Assembly (NCBI GenBank): GCA_938045195.1
Contig: CALINC010000108.1
Span: forward strand, 1 to 23,105
Direction of reading: 5' to 3'
Length of the DNA stretch: 23,105 bases
Origin: an uncultured Treponema sp.
GTDB taxonomy: Bacteria; Spirochaetota; Spirochaetia; Treponematales; Treponemataceae
In this document: positions 6,196-16,320 of the stretch, one piece after another
Position numbering within the stretch: position 1 is the stretch's first letter
Layout: every line of letters starts with the position of its first letter
Program-made: the position numbers and the translations under genes
The notes under the pieces: generated by a model
Told to the model about the DNA's origin: nothing
The model's input: the letters and a program-made list of their open reading frames with translations, nothing else
The model's database searches: none

Positions 6196-7248
6196 ATGGG
6201 AAAAAATAACAATAACGATTCGGTTTATGCCGCATCCGGTGTCGATATAGATGCAGGAAATGAAGCCGTCCGCCTTATGAGCAATGCGGTAAAATCTACG
6301 TATAATGCATCGGTCTTATCGGAGGTAGGTTCTTTCGGCGGTTTATTCAGCACGGAATCGCTCTTAAAAATGAAAAAGCCCGTTTTAGTAGGCTCGACAG
6401 ACGGTGTAGGTACAAAAGTTAAAATTGCCGCAGAAGCCGGAGTTTACGATACAATCGGACAAGATATAGTAAACCACTGTATAGACGATATTCTCGTCCA
6501 AGGGGCAAAACCACTTTTCTTCTTGGACTATGTTGCAAGTTCAAAATTGAATCCCAAAATGATTGCCGAAATTGTCAGCGGAATGGCTAAGGCTTGTAAA
6601 GAATCAGGTTGCGCCCTCATAGGCGGCGAAACGGCAGAGATGCCTGGCGTGTATATGCCGGGAGAATTTGATATTGCAGGGACAATTACCGGTGTAGTCG
6701 AAGAAGACAAAATTTTACCTAAAAAAAATATTCAAGCCGGAGATGTTTTAATCGGTTTAAAATCGCACAGCCCGCATACAAACGGGTATTCGCTTATCCG
6801 CACGGCTTTTAAAGGCGTACATTTAGATGTGGTTTATCCTGAATTGGGAAAACCTTTAGCAGACATTCTTTTAACGCCGCACCGTTCGTATTTAAATATA
6901 TTATATCCGATTTTACAGGAACACCCTACCCTCATAAAAGGACTTGCTCATATAACGGGCGGCGGTTTTATAGAAAATATTCCGCGTATTATTGGCAGCG
7001 GGTACATCATTAAAGTAAAAAAAGGCTCTTGGCAGATACCGCCTCTCTATCCTTTGGTGCAAAAATTAACAGGAGCGGCGGAAGACGAAATGTATAGAAT
7101 TTTCAATATGGGTATCGGAATGGTTGCTGTTGTCGCACCGGAAAATGCCGCAGAGTATCAAAAATTAGTTGGTGAAGAATCATGGATTATAGGAAAAATA
7201 GAAAAAGCCGCAAACCCCGGAGCAAAAACCGTTACTGTGTTGGAATAA
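6196..7248 (+). CDS. purM: Phosphoribosylformylglycinamidine cyclo-ligase (AIR synthase)
   Basis: Fifth step of de novo purine synthesis: ATP-dependent ring closure of FGAM to aminoimidazole ribonucleotide, in the cytoplasm. The 350 residues match the usual full length. Visible motifs are YAASGVDIDAGN near the N-terminus, GSTDGVGTK (66-74, D69), NHCIDDILVQGAKPLFFLDY (93-112), IGGETAEMPG (142-151, E145), SPHTNGYSLIR, and TGGGFIENIPR in the C-terminal domain. ATG 6196 follows GGAGG (6184-6188) by 7 nt, a clear start. It is the first gene of a plus-strand run with aroDE 21 nt downstream. No other pur gene is in the window, so it sits among unrelated core metabolism. Confidence 0.96.
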   Translation: MGKNNNNDSVYAASGVDIDAGNEAVRLMSNAVKSTYNASVLSEVGSFGGLFSTESLLKMKKPVLVGSTDGVGTKVKIAAEAGVYDTIGQDIVNHCIDDILVQGAKPLFFLDYVASSKLNPKMIAEIVSGMAKACKESGCALIGGETAEMPGVYMPGEFDIAGTITGVVEEDKILPKKNIQAGDVLIGLKSHSPHTNGYSLIRTAFKGVHLDVVYPELGKPLADILLTPHRSYLNILYPILQEHPTLIKGLAHITGGGFIENIPRIIGSGYIIKVKKGSWQIPPLYPLVQKLTGAAEDEMYRIFNMGIGMVAVVAPENAAEYQKLVGEESWIIGKIEKAANPGAKTVTVLE

Positions 7249-7269
7249 AATTTCTTTAGGAAAATACTT

Positions 7270-8766
7270 GTGTCTACAAAGGTTTGTCTTGTTTTAACTG
7301 AAAAAACAATAGAAAAAAATCTTTCTCTTTTAGAAAAATATAGGGAATTCATTGATATAGCCGAATTACGGGCTGATTGTCTAAACCAAAGTGAAATCCT
7401 TTATTTACGCCGCTTTCCTGAAAAAGCAAAACTTCCTGTTATTCTCACCGTAAGAAGAAAAGCGGACGGAGGTTTTTTTACCGGCGGAGAGGGCGCAAGA
7501 ATGACAATTTTTGCACGCGGTCTGGCTTTTGCACGCTCAAATCCGGAACATAACTTTTCATACATTGATATGGAAAGCGATTTTCATGCTGCCGGAATTG
7601 AAGAGGCCGCCCGTGCATTCAATATAAAAATTATACGCAGCTTACATTCCAAAAAAAATATTAAAAACCCTGCGCAAGTGATCCACGAATTGCGGCAAAC
7701 CGAAACAGATATTCCCAAACTTGCGTTTTATGCCGAATCTTTAAACAATGTTACGGAAATTTTTAAGGCTGCAAAAAAAAATGCGTTTACTTCGGAGCAG
7801 TCTTCTTCATTTGTAGTAAGCGTTATGGGAGCTTTTGGAATTCCGCTGCGGCTTCTTGCAAAAAAAATAAATTCGGAAATCGTTTACACATTCAGCAGAG
7901 AATACATAAAGAAAAACGGCTGCGAAAACAGCCTTCTCGATCCGGTAACACTTAAAACGCTTTATCGGTTTGATATAATAAATAGTGATACGAAAATTTT
8001 CGGCGTTACGGGCAAAGATGTCAATGGAAGTTTAAGCCCGCAAATTCATAACAGCGGCTTTGCGAAATGGAATATCAATTCCGTGTATATCCCCATACCG
8101 GCAAATACGGCAAAGGAAGCCCTGGAATTTGCCGAAGCCGTACCTATAAAAGGGCTTTCCGTAACGGCTCCTTTTAAAACCGATATTATTTCACAAATAC
8201 ATTCGGTAAGTGAAGATTCAAAATCGATAGGAGCTGTAAACACGCTCATTTTGCAAAATAAAAAATGGATAGGGCATAATACCGACGTTGATGGTTTTAA
8301 ACAGGCACTGATGGAATTTTTAGATGAAGAGAATTTGCAGCATTATAAAATTGCAATTATCGGAGCCGGAGGGGCAGCAAAAGCGGTTGCCCGTGTGGTG
8401 AAACTTTTAAAAGGTAAGGCTTGTATTTTTAACCGCACGGCTGAAAAAGCTCAAAAACTTGCCGAGCAATACGGCTTTAAGTGGGCACTCCTCGATACCG
8501 TAAATATAAAACAACTTACAGCCTATTCCGATTTAATCATTCAAACGACAATTGCAGGAATGGAACCTAACATAAAAGAAGATCCTTTAAGTTTTTACAC
8601 TTTTAAGGGAAAAGAAAAAATTTTCGATTTAATTTACAGACCCGAAACGACACAGCTGCTTAAACGTGCAAGGGCGGCAGGCTGCGAAGTTTGTAATGGA
8701 TATAAAATGCTTGAATATCAAGCACAACATCAATTTAAGACCTTTGCAGAAAAGGATTATGACTAA
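7270..8766 (+). CDS. aroDE: Bifunctional 3-dehydroquinate dehydratase / shikimate dehydrogenase
   Basis: Catalyses steps three and four of the shikimate pathway, converting 3-dehydroquinate to 3-dehydroshikimate and then, with NADPH, to shikimate. Residues about 1-215 form a type I dehydroquinase barrel: AELRAD (E32, R34), His126 in RSLHSKKN, and a likely Schiff-base Lys150 in PKLAFYAE. Residues about 240-490 form shikimate dehydrogenase: GSLSPQIHN, SVTAPFKTD (K303), GAVNT, HNTDVDGF (D339) and the nucleotide loop GAGGAA (365-370). Fusion of the two activities is known in plants and some bacteria. The start is GTG 7270, with AGGA 8 nt upstream. It lies 21 nt after purM and overlaps or abuts rpiA, consistent with one operon. 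Confidence 0.94.
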   Translation: MSTKVCLVLTEKTIEKNLSLLEKYREFIDIAELRADCLNQSEILYLRRFPEKAKLPVILTVRRKADGGFFTGGEGARMTIFARGLAFARSNPEHNFSYIDMESDFHAAGIEEAARAFNIKIIRSLHSKKNIKNPAQVIHELRQTETDIPKLAFYAESLNNVTEIFKAAKKNAFTSEQSSSFVVSVMGAFGIPLRLLAKKINSEIVYTFSREYIKKNGCENSLLDPVTLKTLYRFDIINSDTKIFGVTGKDVNGSLSPQIHNSGFAKWNINSVYIPIPANTAKEALEFAEAVPIKGLSVTAPFKTDIISQIHSVSEDSKSIGAVNTLILQNKKWIGHNTDVDGFKQALMEFLDEENLQHYKIAIIGAGGAAKAVARVVKLLKGKACIFNRTAEKAQKLAEQYGFKWALLDTVNIKQLTAYSDLIIQTTIAGMEPNIKEDPLSFYTFKGKEKIFDLIYRPETTQLLKRARAAGCEVCNGYKMLEYQAQHQFKTFAEKDYD

Positions 8767-9490
8767 TATGATATCTTTAGCTGAACAAAAAGTACTTGCA
8801 GCAACATTTGCCGTAGACACTCTTTTTAAAGAAGGGAAAATTTTTGATGGAATGAAAATAGGGCTCGGCACAGGTTCTACAGCGATTCTTGCAGTGCATC
8901 GGCTCAGCGAACTTTTATCAAAACAAACGCTTAAAACCGTTTATGCGGTACCGACAAGTTTTCAAACGCTCATAGCCTGCGAAAAGTTAGAGATTCCTGT
9001 GTATTCTTTAAATTCTCAGCAGATAAACGGCAACCTTGATTTGACTATTGACGGAGCCGATGCGATTGACCCAAATAAAAATCTGATAAAGGGCGGCGGA
9101 GCAGCTCTTTTGCTTGAAAAAATAACTGCATATAATTCCGATACTTTTGTTGTTATTGCAGATGAAAGAAAAAAGGTGCATTCACTTGGAACGGATGTTG
9201 CTCTTCCTATAGAAATCATTGCGGAAGCAAGAGTAAGCATAACTCATCAGCTTGAAAAAGAGGGAATGCGGGCTATTTTACGTGAGGGTGTAAAAAAAAT
9301 GGGACCGGTGGTAACCGATAAAGGAAATTTTATTTTGGACGTAACATGGGATGCTGCCTCTGCGGTTAATCCCGAGCAGCTTGAAAATAACTTAAACCTC
9401 ATACCCGGAGTTGTCGAAAACGGTCTTTTTACAAAAAAGAAACCGCTTATTTTTATAGCCGATAAAAACGGTTCCGTTGAACGGCTTTAA
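8759..9490 (+). CDS. rpiA: Ribose-5-phosphate isomerase A
   Basis: Interconverts ribose 5-phosphate and ribulose 5-phosphate in the non-oxidative pentose phosphate pathway, supplying ribose for PRPP and hence for the purine pathway served by purM. Family motifs are clear: GLGTGSTA (phosphate loop near the N-terminus), AVPTSFQT, LTIDGADAID and KGGGAALLLEK (normally KGGGAALLREK; the catalytic Glu-Lys pair is kept). Length is about 243 residues, normal for RpiA. Two starts are possible: ATG 8759 overlaps the aroDE stop by 8 nt but is only 2 nt from AAAGGA. ATG 8768, three codons later, has the same motif at 11 nt. Either way it is translationally coupled to aroDE. Confidence 0.94.
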   Translation: MTNMISLAEQKVLAATFAVDTLFKEGKIFDGMKIGLGTGSTAILAVHRLSELLSKQTLKTVYAVPTSFQTLIACEKLEIPVYSLNSQQINGNLDLTIDGADAIDPNKNLIKGGGAALLLEKITAYNSDTFVVIADERKKVHSLGTDVALPIEIIAEARVSITHQLEKEGMRAILREGVKKMGPVVTDKGNFILDVTWDAASAVNPEQLENNLNLIPGVVENGLFTKKKPLIFIADKNGSVERL

Positions 9491-9534
9491 GTGAACGGTT
9501 TTACAAATTTATATATACATTTAAGGAAACTAAT

Positions 9535-10662
9535 ATGATTGAACCTATAAATTCTATTTTAAAAGAGGGAAAGTGGAACCCTCAAAACAGACTGCGGCTC
9601 GAAAAACTCATCCGAGAAAAAGCTTTTTTGGATAATTACGCGGTTTTTGATTGGGACTTTACCTGCATTTTTTATGATACACAGGATAATTTGCTGATAT
9701 ATCAGCTTGAACATCTTTATTTTAAATTAACGCCGGAACATTTTTCAAAAACAATACGGGCAGATATTCCTCAAGATGTACCTTTAAAACATTGTTTTAA
9801 TAGTGCCGGACGGCAATTAACGGCAGCAGAACTTTCAGCTGACTTGGATAAACGCTATGAATTTATATATCATGCTTTCAATGGTATGAACGGTACTCTG
9901 ACGCTTGATGAAATTATTGCCACAGAAGAATATAAAGACTTTAAAGCAAAGATGATAGCACTTATGAATGCAGCCTTTAGTGTTTGCCACACCGATATTT
10001 GCCAACTGGTAAGCACCGGTATGACCGTAGAAGAATTGCACGCTATAACGGAAAAGGCGATTGATGAAAGCCTTACCGACACGATACAAGAGTATACGAT
10101 AACCTCAAGCGAGTATCTTCCCGGCGATGCGGGTGTTGTAGAAGCCTCTTACCGTAAAGGAATACGGCTGCAAGCCGAAATGCAAAATCTTATTACCGTT
10201 TTAACCGAATACGGAATTACGCCCTATATTTGTTCGGCATCGCAGGAAGATAATGTCAGGGTTTTTGCAAGTAATATAAAATACGGTTATGCCGTAAAAC
10301 CCGAAAATGTTTTCGGCAGACGGCGGCTTTTCGGAACTGACGGAAAAATTACCTATGAAAATGATGCATCAATACCGCCTACAAGAGCTGCGGGAAAAGC
10401 CGAAGCAATAAAAAAACTAATGATGCCGAAACACGGAGGCAAACCTCCTATTTTGGTTGCAGGCGATAGCGACGGTGATTTTTTTATGATGAATGAATTT
10501 AAAAACGACGCAGTTATTTTACTTTTTAACCGTAATCCTAAAAAAGAGGCAAAAATATATCCTTTTTTTGTAAAAGGGCTTGAAGATAGGAAAAACAATA
10601 CTGTTTCAAATATTCTTATCCAAGACAGAAATAGCGAAACGGGCGAATTTGCCGCTTGTTAA
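9535..10662 (+). CDS. HAD-superfamily phosphatase
   Basis: A 375-residue haloacid-dehalogenase-like hydrolase, probably a phosphomonoesterase. The four HAD motifs are recognisable: motif I FDWDFTC (nucleophile D39, D41), motif II Ser234 in YICSASQED, motif III Lys288 in RAAGKAEAIKKL, and motif IV VAGDSDGDFFM (D311, D315). A long helical stretch between residues 60 and 220 would be the cap, giving a protein larger than simple phosphoserine phosphatases. The substrate cannot be told; a phosphoserine-phosphatase-like role is only a guess. ATG 9535 has AAGGA 7 nt upstream. It lies 44 nt after rpiA and is probably the last gene of the purM operon, converging on the A2M gene. Confidence 0.85.
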   Translation: MIEPINSILKEGKWNPQNRLRLEKLIREKAFLDNYAVFDWDFTCIFYDTQDNLLIYQLEHLYFKLTPEHFSKTIRADIPQDVPLKHCFNSAGRQLTAAELSADLDKRYEFIYHAFNGMNGTLTLDEIIATEEYKDFKAKMIALMNAAFSVCHTDICQLVSTGMTVEELHAITEKAIDESLTDTIQEYTITSSEYLPGDAGVVEASYRKGIRLQAEMQNLITVLTEYGITPYICSASQEDNVRVFASNIKYGYAVKPENVFGRRRLFGTDGKITYENDASIPPTRAAGKAEAIKKLMMPKHGGKPPILVAGDSDGDFFMMNEFKNDAVILLFNRNPKKEAKIYPFFVKGLEDRKNNTVSNILIQDRNSETGEFAAC

Positions 10663-10691
10663 AGCCTATAAACTTTCACCGTGTTTTTATA

Positions 10692-10735
10692 AAAAACAGC
10701 GTGCAGTGCTGTCCTTTACCGCTTTCCTGCACGCT
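10692..10735 (-). terminator. Intrinsic terminator of the A2M gene
   Basis: A 9-bp perfect stem AGCGTGCAG/CTGCACGCT (10698-10706/10727-10735) is followed on the minus strand by G and six T residues (10696-10691). It sits 17 nt beyond the A2M stop. On the plus strand there is no T-run, so it mainly serves the minus-strand gene but may also stop the HAD operon. Confidence 0.8.
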
Positions 10736-10751
10736 ATTGCAAGTACGCGTT

Positions 10752-13700
10752 TTACTGCTCCGCTTTTACTCTCATTCCTGAAAGAACTGCTTTATACGCA
10801 TTATCATACATAGCTTCCGCATATATTGCAGGAATATAATAACTCCCTCCATAGGTTACCGTTCCGGCAAAATCAAAGGTTTTCTCTTCATATTCCCTTA
10901 AATTAAAGTGTGTAAATATATGAGTATCCCGTAAATCTTGATAGTCAAATAAGCGTTTTGTACTAAGGTTTTCATTATCACCATCGGAAGTATTTTCAGC
11001 CAGCCGTTCATTCGATATTTCCCAGCCGGTAGGAATCGGAAGCGAAAGAGCTATATTATCCACCGCCGCATTTGAGTTGTTCTTAACTTTTATGCGGAGT
11101 TTAAACCGTTCACCCATTTTTAAGTCTTCGGGACGAATGCTTGTTCCTTCTTCCTCTGTAAAATAAGCATTTAGGACAAGGTTGGAAGATACGGAAGTTT
11201 CATCGCCGGGCGCTAATCTGCCGGAAACCGTTACTGCAGCATAAAGCGGGGTATCACCGGTATTTTTAATTTCGAGTTTTGCTGAAGTTTCCGCAGCAAT
11301 AGGAATTTCAAGAATGCGGGAATTCCCTTTCAGCATATCGCGGATTGTATTCGTTCCGCTTATAATTTCATAACGTACCGGCTTAGAAGAATCGAATTTA
11401 TAATATGGAGCAAGCGACAATAATATCCAAGCAGTCTCTTGAGTTGAAAGCCACTCACCGCTTGCAGAAATCTTTGCGAGTTTTTGAATAAGGTTTGCAG
11501 TTCGTGCCGCATCGCCTGTAACCGTATATGCCGATAAAATTAGGGCGGTATCACGTATATTCGATGAGTAGTTTCTGCCGGAATACCGGTAAGAAGAAGT
11601 AGGCTCATAAACCTTTTCCAATAGGATTTTAGCCGTCCGCTCATGCCCAGCAAGCGCATAAGAAGCGGCAAGCATAGCTTTTGAAACGGAATTTATCGAA
11701 TTCTCCATATTTTTTAAGCGGTTCATTGCACCTATATCCGGCGAACCTGCAAGGGCGAGCGTAAATAATCTATATGCCTGATTTTCTGCGTCTTCTACAA
11801 AAGAAGAAGCCCATGTTTTTGCAAGTTCAACTTGACGTGAAAGCCATGCATTGTATACGCTCTCATTAATGGAATAACCTGCTTTTTTTGCTTCCGTCAT
11901 AAAATGCCCTGCATAGTTTGAAGCCCAAGTACTCTCATTCCCGCCATTGGGCCAATACGAAAAGCCGCCGGAGCGGAGTTGATAATTTTGGTATCTCTCC
12001 AATACCGAATTTACATGCAGTTTAACCTGTTCGATTTTATCTGCATCTAAGGTTGCCATTGATGGAAGATATAGCTGCGGGAATGCCTGTGAAGTAATTT
12101 GTTCAACACAGCCGTAGGGATAATCAATTAAATATGAAAGACGCTTTTCAAGTCCAAGCGGAGGCATTTGTGAAATCTCTACCGTGAGTTTTTTTGTTCC
12201 GGGTTCACCTTTTAAACTCACATTCTTTAACCAATTTTTTCCATTCCGGATATTGACAACTTCAATCTCAGAATACGGAGTTCCTCTTGAAAGGACATCT
12301 ATTTCCGTTTGAGCTTTCGCGGTTTTTACTCCGGCTGCCGATGCTTCCGCAAAAAATTCCGCTTTACCGGTTTTGCCCGTATGTACGTTAAAAAATACCG
12401 TCGCATCTCCACCGGCTTTTACTGTTACATTCTTCGTTTCCGAAAACTGCACGGAGCCTTCCGCTTTTAAAACAATTTTTGCGTTTTTTTCATTTGCCGT
12501 TCCGTTAAATACGGTTACCGGTATTTGCATAGTTTCGTCTACACCCAAGGTTCTGGGGAGAGTCGGCATTACGATAAAATCGCTTTTTACTTTTACGCTT
12601 TGCTCGCACATACCGTACGCGCCGTCTTTTCCGGCAACAGCCATAATTCTCACAGCACCTATATATTGCGGCATTTCAAATTCAATTTGCTTTTTTTCTT
12701 TTGCTTTAATCTCATACGGGCCGAAGAAAAAAACAACCGGTTTAAACCGTTCGGCGTTTTTTCCGCCTTGTCTGTCAATAAAACCGCCGCCGCCGACCGA
12801 AAGAAGCGTTTCAATCTTGCCGGAATATGCGCCGATTACCGAATCGTAAATATCCCACGAAGAAAGCTGCGAAGATTCTTTTTTATAAAAAGAATTCCAT
12901 GGGTCTTGCGCAGCAAAAGCCGTAAGACCGAGTAAGCCCTCGTCAACAACGGCGATTGTACAGGTCATTGGTTTTCCGTTTTCTTCGCTTATCGTAAATG
13001 ACGACTTGGTATTCGGTTCAAAGGAGCCGGCAACTTTTACAATAGGTTTAAGCCTTGTATTTGCGTCCTCTACCATAATGGGTGCAATACCATATAAACG
13101 GATAGGACGGCTGTTTTTTGTCTGCCCATGTTCTTGTATTAAACTTATGTGAACATAAATATTCGGAGTCATCGAAGCGTCGAGTTTAACCTTATATGAA
13201 GAAATCGTTCCGGTTGCCTTAACCCATTCCTGCTTAATTATCTTGCCGTTTTTTTCTACCGTAACCAAAACTTTTGCACCCTCATAGCCGGGGAAAGTAA
13301 TTTGAGCCGTTTCGCCTACCGAATATTTCGTCTTATCAGCCGTAAGCATTAACATTGAAGCACTGTCATCAATATCGGTCTTTCGGCTTGCCCAGCCCTC
13401 CCAATCAAAGTATACAATTTGGGCGGAACTGTGTTTGCTTGAATTATCGGCAACAGAAATTAAGTATCTGCCCCAATTTCCGTCATCAACCTTAATATTA
13501 AGAGAAGCCTTTCCGTTTTCGGCTATGATATCCCAGCTTTTTATAAGACGCGTATTTTGGGCGGTAGTATAGTTTACGCTTTCTTCATCGGTTTCCCACC
13601 ACCAATACCATTCAAGTTTATATAGTTTTACGGTAAGCGGACTTCTTCCTTTTACGGGATTCCCATCCGGATCTACAACTGCAAATTTCAAATTTTGTTC

Positions 13701-16313
13701 ACGGTTTGTAAAAAGCATATCCCTATATTTGTCGTCGCTTTTCGGAATCTGCATACCGGCATAACTGGAATATGGGGAATAATCGAAAGATTTGTTTTCT
13801 ATAGAGAAGGCGCCGGAGGGTTCGTAAATTCTCGCTTCAAAAACGGCTTTTAATTTTCCAGGTGCCTTATCTCCTGAAGAAAGATTTACGTTTACGGAAG
13901 CCTTTCCGTCTTCATCAAGAGAACCTGTCCAAACCTTGTCCATACCGGACTTAACCTGAACTTCGGGATTGATAAAATTATAATCTTTGTATTTTTCAAA
14001 CGGCGTACGGTTGAGAAAGTATCGGGCGGAAAGTTCTGCCTTTAACATCGAAGCCTTAGCTCCATGAAGCCACTCACCGCTCAAATCAATGCTGTTGTTG
14101 CCGGCAGAGAGATAAGAGGTTTCCGGCTGCACATTTATAAAAAGACGGTTCGGTACAATAGCTTCCACTTTTACGTTCTTTGTCCATGTTCTGCCGCCTG
14201 CTGTTACGCGGGCAGTCCATGTTCCTGTTTTATCGCTTTCATTGGTTCGCGTATTTATCTTATAAAAACCGCCTACCGATGAGGTAAAAGCCTTATAGTC
14301 TGTCTTTTTTCCGAGCGGGTCTTCAAGTGTAAAGGTTACCGGAAAATCTGCCGGCAAATTCTTTTCCAAATCTTGAAGAATAAATACAAGATGAATATCA
14401 TCGCCCGGTCTCCAAACGCCGCGCTCTCCATAGATAAAACCTTTTATACCTTTTTTAGACCTTTCACCGTCTATGTCAAAATGACTTACTGAAAGCGTAC
14501 TTCCGCCCAAAACAATCCAACTGAATTCTCCATTTTTTTCGGCTTGTAGAAAATATGCGTCTTTTTCGTTAGGCAGCATTAAAAGTCCGTCCGAATCGGT
14601 CTTACCGGAACCGATTTCTTTTTGTGCATAGCTGAAAAGGGTAATGTTTACGCCGCTCATTGCTTCTGCAGAAATTAAATCGGCTGCGGCAACATAGAGC
14701 TTATTGTCTCTGTCTTTTTTTACGGAAAGACCTATATTTGAAACAAGAATATTCTTCTTTGCAATGCAGTTATCGCTGTACGACGGTAAATAAAACGCAG
14801 GATGCATAGGATTATTTCGGTTAGACCAAAATTTATAGCGGGCTTCTTCCGGTATATCCGCCGTTTTCCAATAAGCCGTTTCAATATCCGTAAAATTTTC
14901 AAGTTCGGTTATATCGGCAGGAAACGGAAGCGAAGAAAAATCTTCCGCATTTGCAGGAGCTTCATAGCGGGAATGTTTTTTCGTAAAACTGACGCGCAGT
15001 TCAAACATACCGCCGGGAAATTTTTTGATAAGATTTGAAATATCAAGAGAATTGGTTACAAAGCGGTTTTTCATACCGTCATTCCATTCCAAATCGAAAG
15101 ATTGACGCCAAACCGGCTCGCCTACCCGTCTTAAATAATTGGAATATGCAAGGGTACTGTTCACTTGAAAAAATTGCAGCATATTATGACCGTAAATTTG
15201 GAAAGCCTCAAGCATAAGACCGCTGATATTTTTTGTAGAAACCAATACGCGGGCTTCATTTTTTGACGGCACAATATTGCCCGCAGCCGTAAAAAATACA
15301 GCGGGTTTTTCCCAAGCAACGGTTACGGCAAATTCCGCCTTTGTTTCAAGTTTTTTTCCTTTTGCATTTTTAATGCCGGGATGAACATAGACTTTTGCAT
15401 CATCAGGCCATACCATATTTTTAACAAAAATTTTTATCTTATAGCCCACTATATTCGTCCAATATGTATACGAGTCCGAACTGGTAACTTCAATAAACCC
15501 GCGTACATCCTGTGAAGCATCAAGTTGCGAGGAAAAGTTTATACAAATTTCGCTGCCGCTTTCTTGCACGATTGAAGTAACTTGAAAAGCCGATTCGGCT
15601 GCTACCGTAAAAGTTTGTTCGCCGCTGCCGTCCGAACCCAATGCTTTTAAGTCCCATGTTAAGACCAAATTAGATGCCGTTTTTTTGCGTGCTATCTTTT
15701 TTATTTCAATTCTATACGTATTTGCAGAAGAACCTTGACTAACTTTTACAGTCTGTTTATCTTTTGTAGAACCGTTTTCAAGCGATGCGGAAAGCATAGC
15801 TTGAATAGTCTTAATCTCAACGGGAATATCCGTTTCGCACAATGCCTCAAAATTAAACGCAGTCTCGTCCGTTTCATCCGGAATTAAATCTGCCGAGCTA
15901 ATGAAGAATTCCGGTGCCGCAATCGTAAATATATTAGTAAGCTCCTTTGTTTTTGCTTTATTTTCGATTAAAAGCCCGACATCCAAATTAAGCGTCAGAC
16001 TTTCTTTAAAATTATACGGTTCTGAGGGAGTAAAAGTAATCTGCTTTGCCCCTGCTGCTTTCCATTCACCCTTTACCGGAGGGTTGAGCTTACAAGCCGC
16101 TTCAAGATTTTCAATATGTTTAATATCTTCTTTAAAGATGATGTTTATAGGTTCCAGCCGTTTTAATACGGAATAACTAATGCTTTCAATATCATCCATA
16201 GCATTATTCTTAAAAGTTCCGCCCTTTTTACAAGCCAGAACAAATACAAACACCGATACAATAATAAGAGCTAAAAGAAATATCCGTTTAACGGAGACAT
16301 TTTTTGTTTTCAT
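10752..16313 (-). CDS. Alpha-2-macroglobulin family lipoprotein (YfhM-like, thioester type)
   Basis: A giant surface or periplasmic protein, about 1853 residues from ATG 16313, that by family analogy traps proteases by proteolysis-triggered conformational change. The N-terminus is a lipoprotein signal: KRIFLLALIIVSVFVF then lipobox VLAC with acylated C28. Macroglobulin domains follow, including GIKGFIYGERGVWRPGD typical of bacterial A2M. The later region PVVFFFGPYEIKAKEKKQIEFEMPQYIGAVRI is the A2M core. The thioester motif is intact, YPYGCVEQIT with Cys1402, in a helical thioester domain. A C-terminal receptor-binding-like domain ends the protein. ATG 16349 upstream is in frame, but ATG 16313 puts the signal peptide first and sits 7 nt from a promoter. 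Its usual partner gene pbpC (PBP1c) is not adjacent. It is a single-gene transcript. Confidence 0.93.
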   Translation of the reverse strand: MKTKNVSVKRIFLLALIIVSVFVFVLACKKGGTFKNNAMDDIESISYSVLKRLEPINIIFKEDIKHIENLEAACKLNPPVKGEWKAAGAKQITFTPSEPYNFKESLTLNLDVGLLIENKAKTKELTNIFTIAAPEFFISSADLIPDETDETAFNFEALCETDIPVEIKTIQAMLSASLENGSTKDKQTVKVSQGSSANTYRIEIKKIARKKTASNLVLTWDLKALGSDGSGEQTFTVAAESAFQVTSIVQESGSEICINFSSQLDASQDVRGFIEVTSSDSYTYWTNIVGYKIKIFVKNMVWPDDAKVYVHPGIKNAKGKKLETKAEFAVTVAWEKPAVFFTAAGNIVPSKNEARVLVSTKNISGLMLEAFQIYGHNMLQFFQVNSTLAYSNYLRRVGEPVWRQSFDLEWNDGMKNRFVTNSLDISNLIKKFPGGMFELRVSFTKKHSRYEAPANAEDFSSLPFPADITELENFTDIETAYWKTADIPEEARYKFWSNRNNPMHPAFYLPSYSDNCIAKKNILVSNIGLSVKKDRDNKLYVAAADLISAEAMSGVNITLFSYAQKEIGSGKTDSDGLLMLPNEKDAYFLQAEKNGEFSWIVLGGSTLSVSHFDIDGERSKKGIKGFIYGERGVWRPGDDIHLVFILQDLEKNLPADFPVTFTLEDPLGKKTDYKAFTSSVGGFYKINTRTNESDKTGTWTARVTAGGRTWTKNVKVEAIVPNRLFINVQPETSYLSAGNNSIDLSGEWLHGAKASMLKAELSARYFLNRTPFEKYKDYNFINPEVQVKSGMDKVWTGSLDEDGKASVNVNLSSGDKAPGKLKAVFEARIYEPSGAFSIENKSFDYSPYSSYAGMQIPKSDDKYRDMLFTNREQNLKFAVVDPDGNPVKGRSPLTVKLYKLEWYWWWETDEESVNYTTAQNTRLIKSWDIIAENGKASLNIKVDDGNWGRYLISVADNSSKHSSAQIVYFDWEGWASRKTDIDDSASMLMLTADKTKYSVGETAQITFPGYEGAKVLVTVEKNGKIIKQEWVKATGTISSYKVKLDASMTPNIYVHISLIQEHGQTKNSRPIRLYGIAPIMVEDANTRLKPIVKVAGSFEPNTKSSFTISEENGKPMTCTIAVVDEGLLGLTAFAAQDPWNSFYKKESSQLSSWDIYDSVIGAYSGKIETLLSVGGGGFIDRQGGKNAERFKPVVFFFGPYEIKAKEKKQIEFEMPQYIGAVRIMAVAGKDGAYGMCEQSVKVKSDFIVMPTLPRTLGVDETMQIPVTVFNGTANEKNAKIVLKAEGSVQFSETKNVTVKAGGDATVFFNVHTGKTGKAEFFAEASAAGVKTAKAQTEIDVLSRGTPYSEIEVVNIRNGKNWLKNVSLKGEPGTKKLTVEISQMPPLGLEKRLSYLIDYPYGCVEQITSQAFPQLYLPSMATLDADKIEQVKLHVNSVLERYQNYQLRSGGFSYWPNGGNESTWASNYAGHFMTEAKKAGYSINESVYNAWLSRQVELAKTWASSFVEDAENQAYRLFTLALAGSPDIGAMNRLKNMENSINSVSKAMLAASYALAGHERTAKILLEKVYEPTSSYRYSGRNYSSNIRDTALILSAYTVTGDAARTANLIQKLAKISASGEWLSTQETAWILLSLAPYYKFDSSKPVRYEIISGTNTIRDMLKGNSRILEIPIAAETSAKLEIKNTGDTPLYAAVTVSGRLAPGDETSVSSNLVLNAYFTEEEGTSIRPEDLKMGERFKLRIKVKNNSNAAVDNIALSLPIPTGWEISNERLAENTSDGDNENLSTKRLFDYQDLRDTHIFTHFNLREYEEKTFDFAGTVTYGGSYYIPAIYAEAMYDNAYKAVLSGMRVKAEQ

Positions 16314-16320
16314 AGTTTGC

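Noticed and set aside
10580..10813. Plus-strand 77-codon frame between the HAD and A2M genes
   Set aside because: It overlaps the HAD coding end, the terminator and the A2M 3' end, with no start signal.
12373..12935. Two plus-strand open frames opposite the A2M gene
   Set aside because: Both are antisense to an intact, well-conserved A2M coding region and lack start signals.
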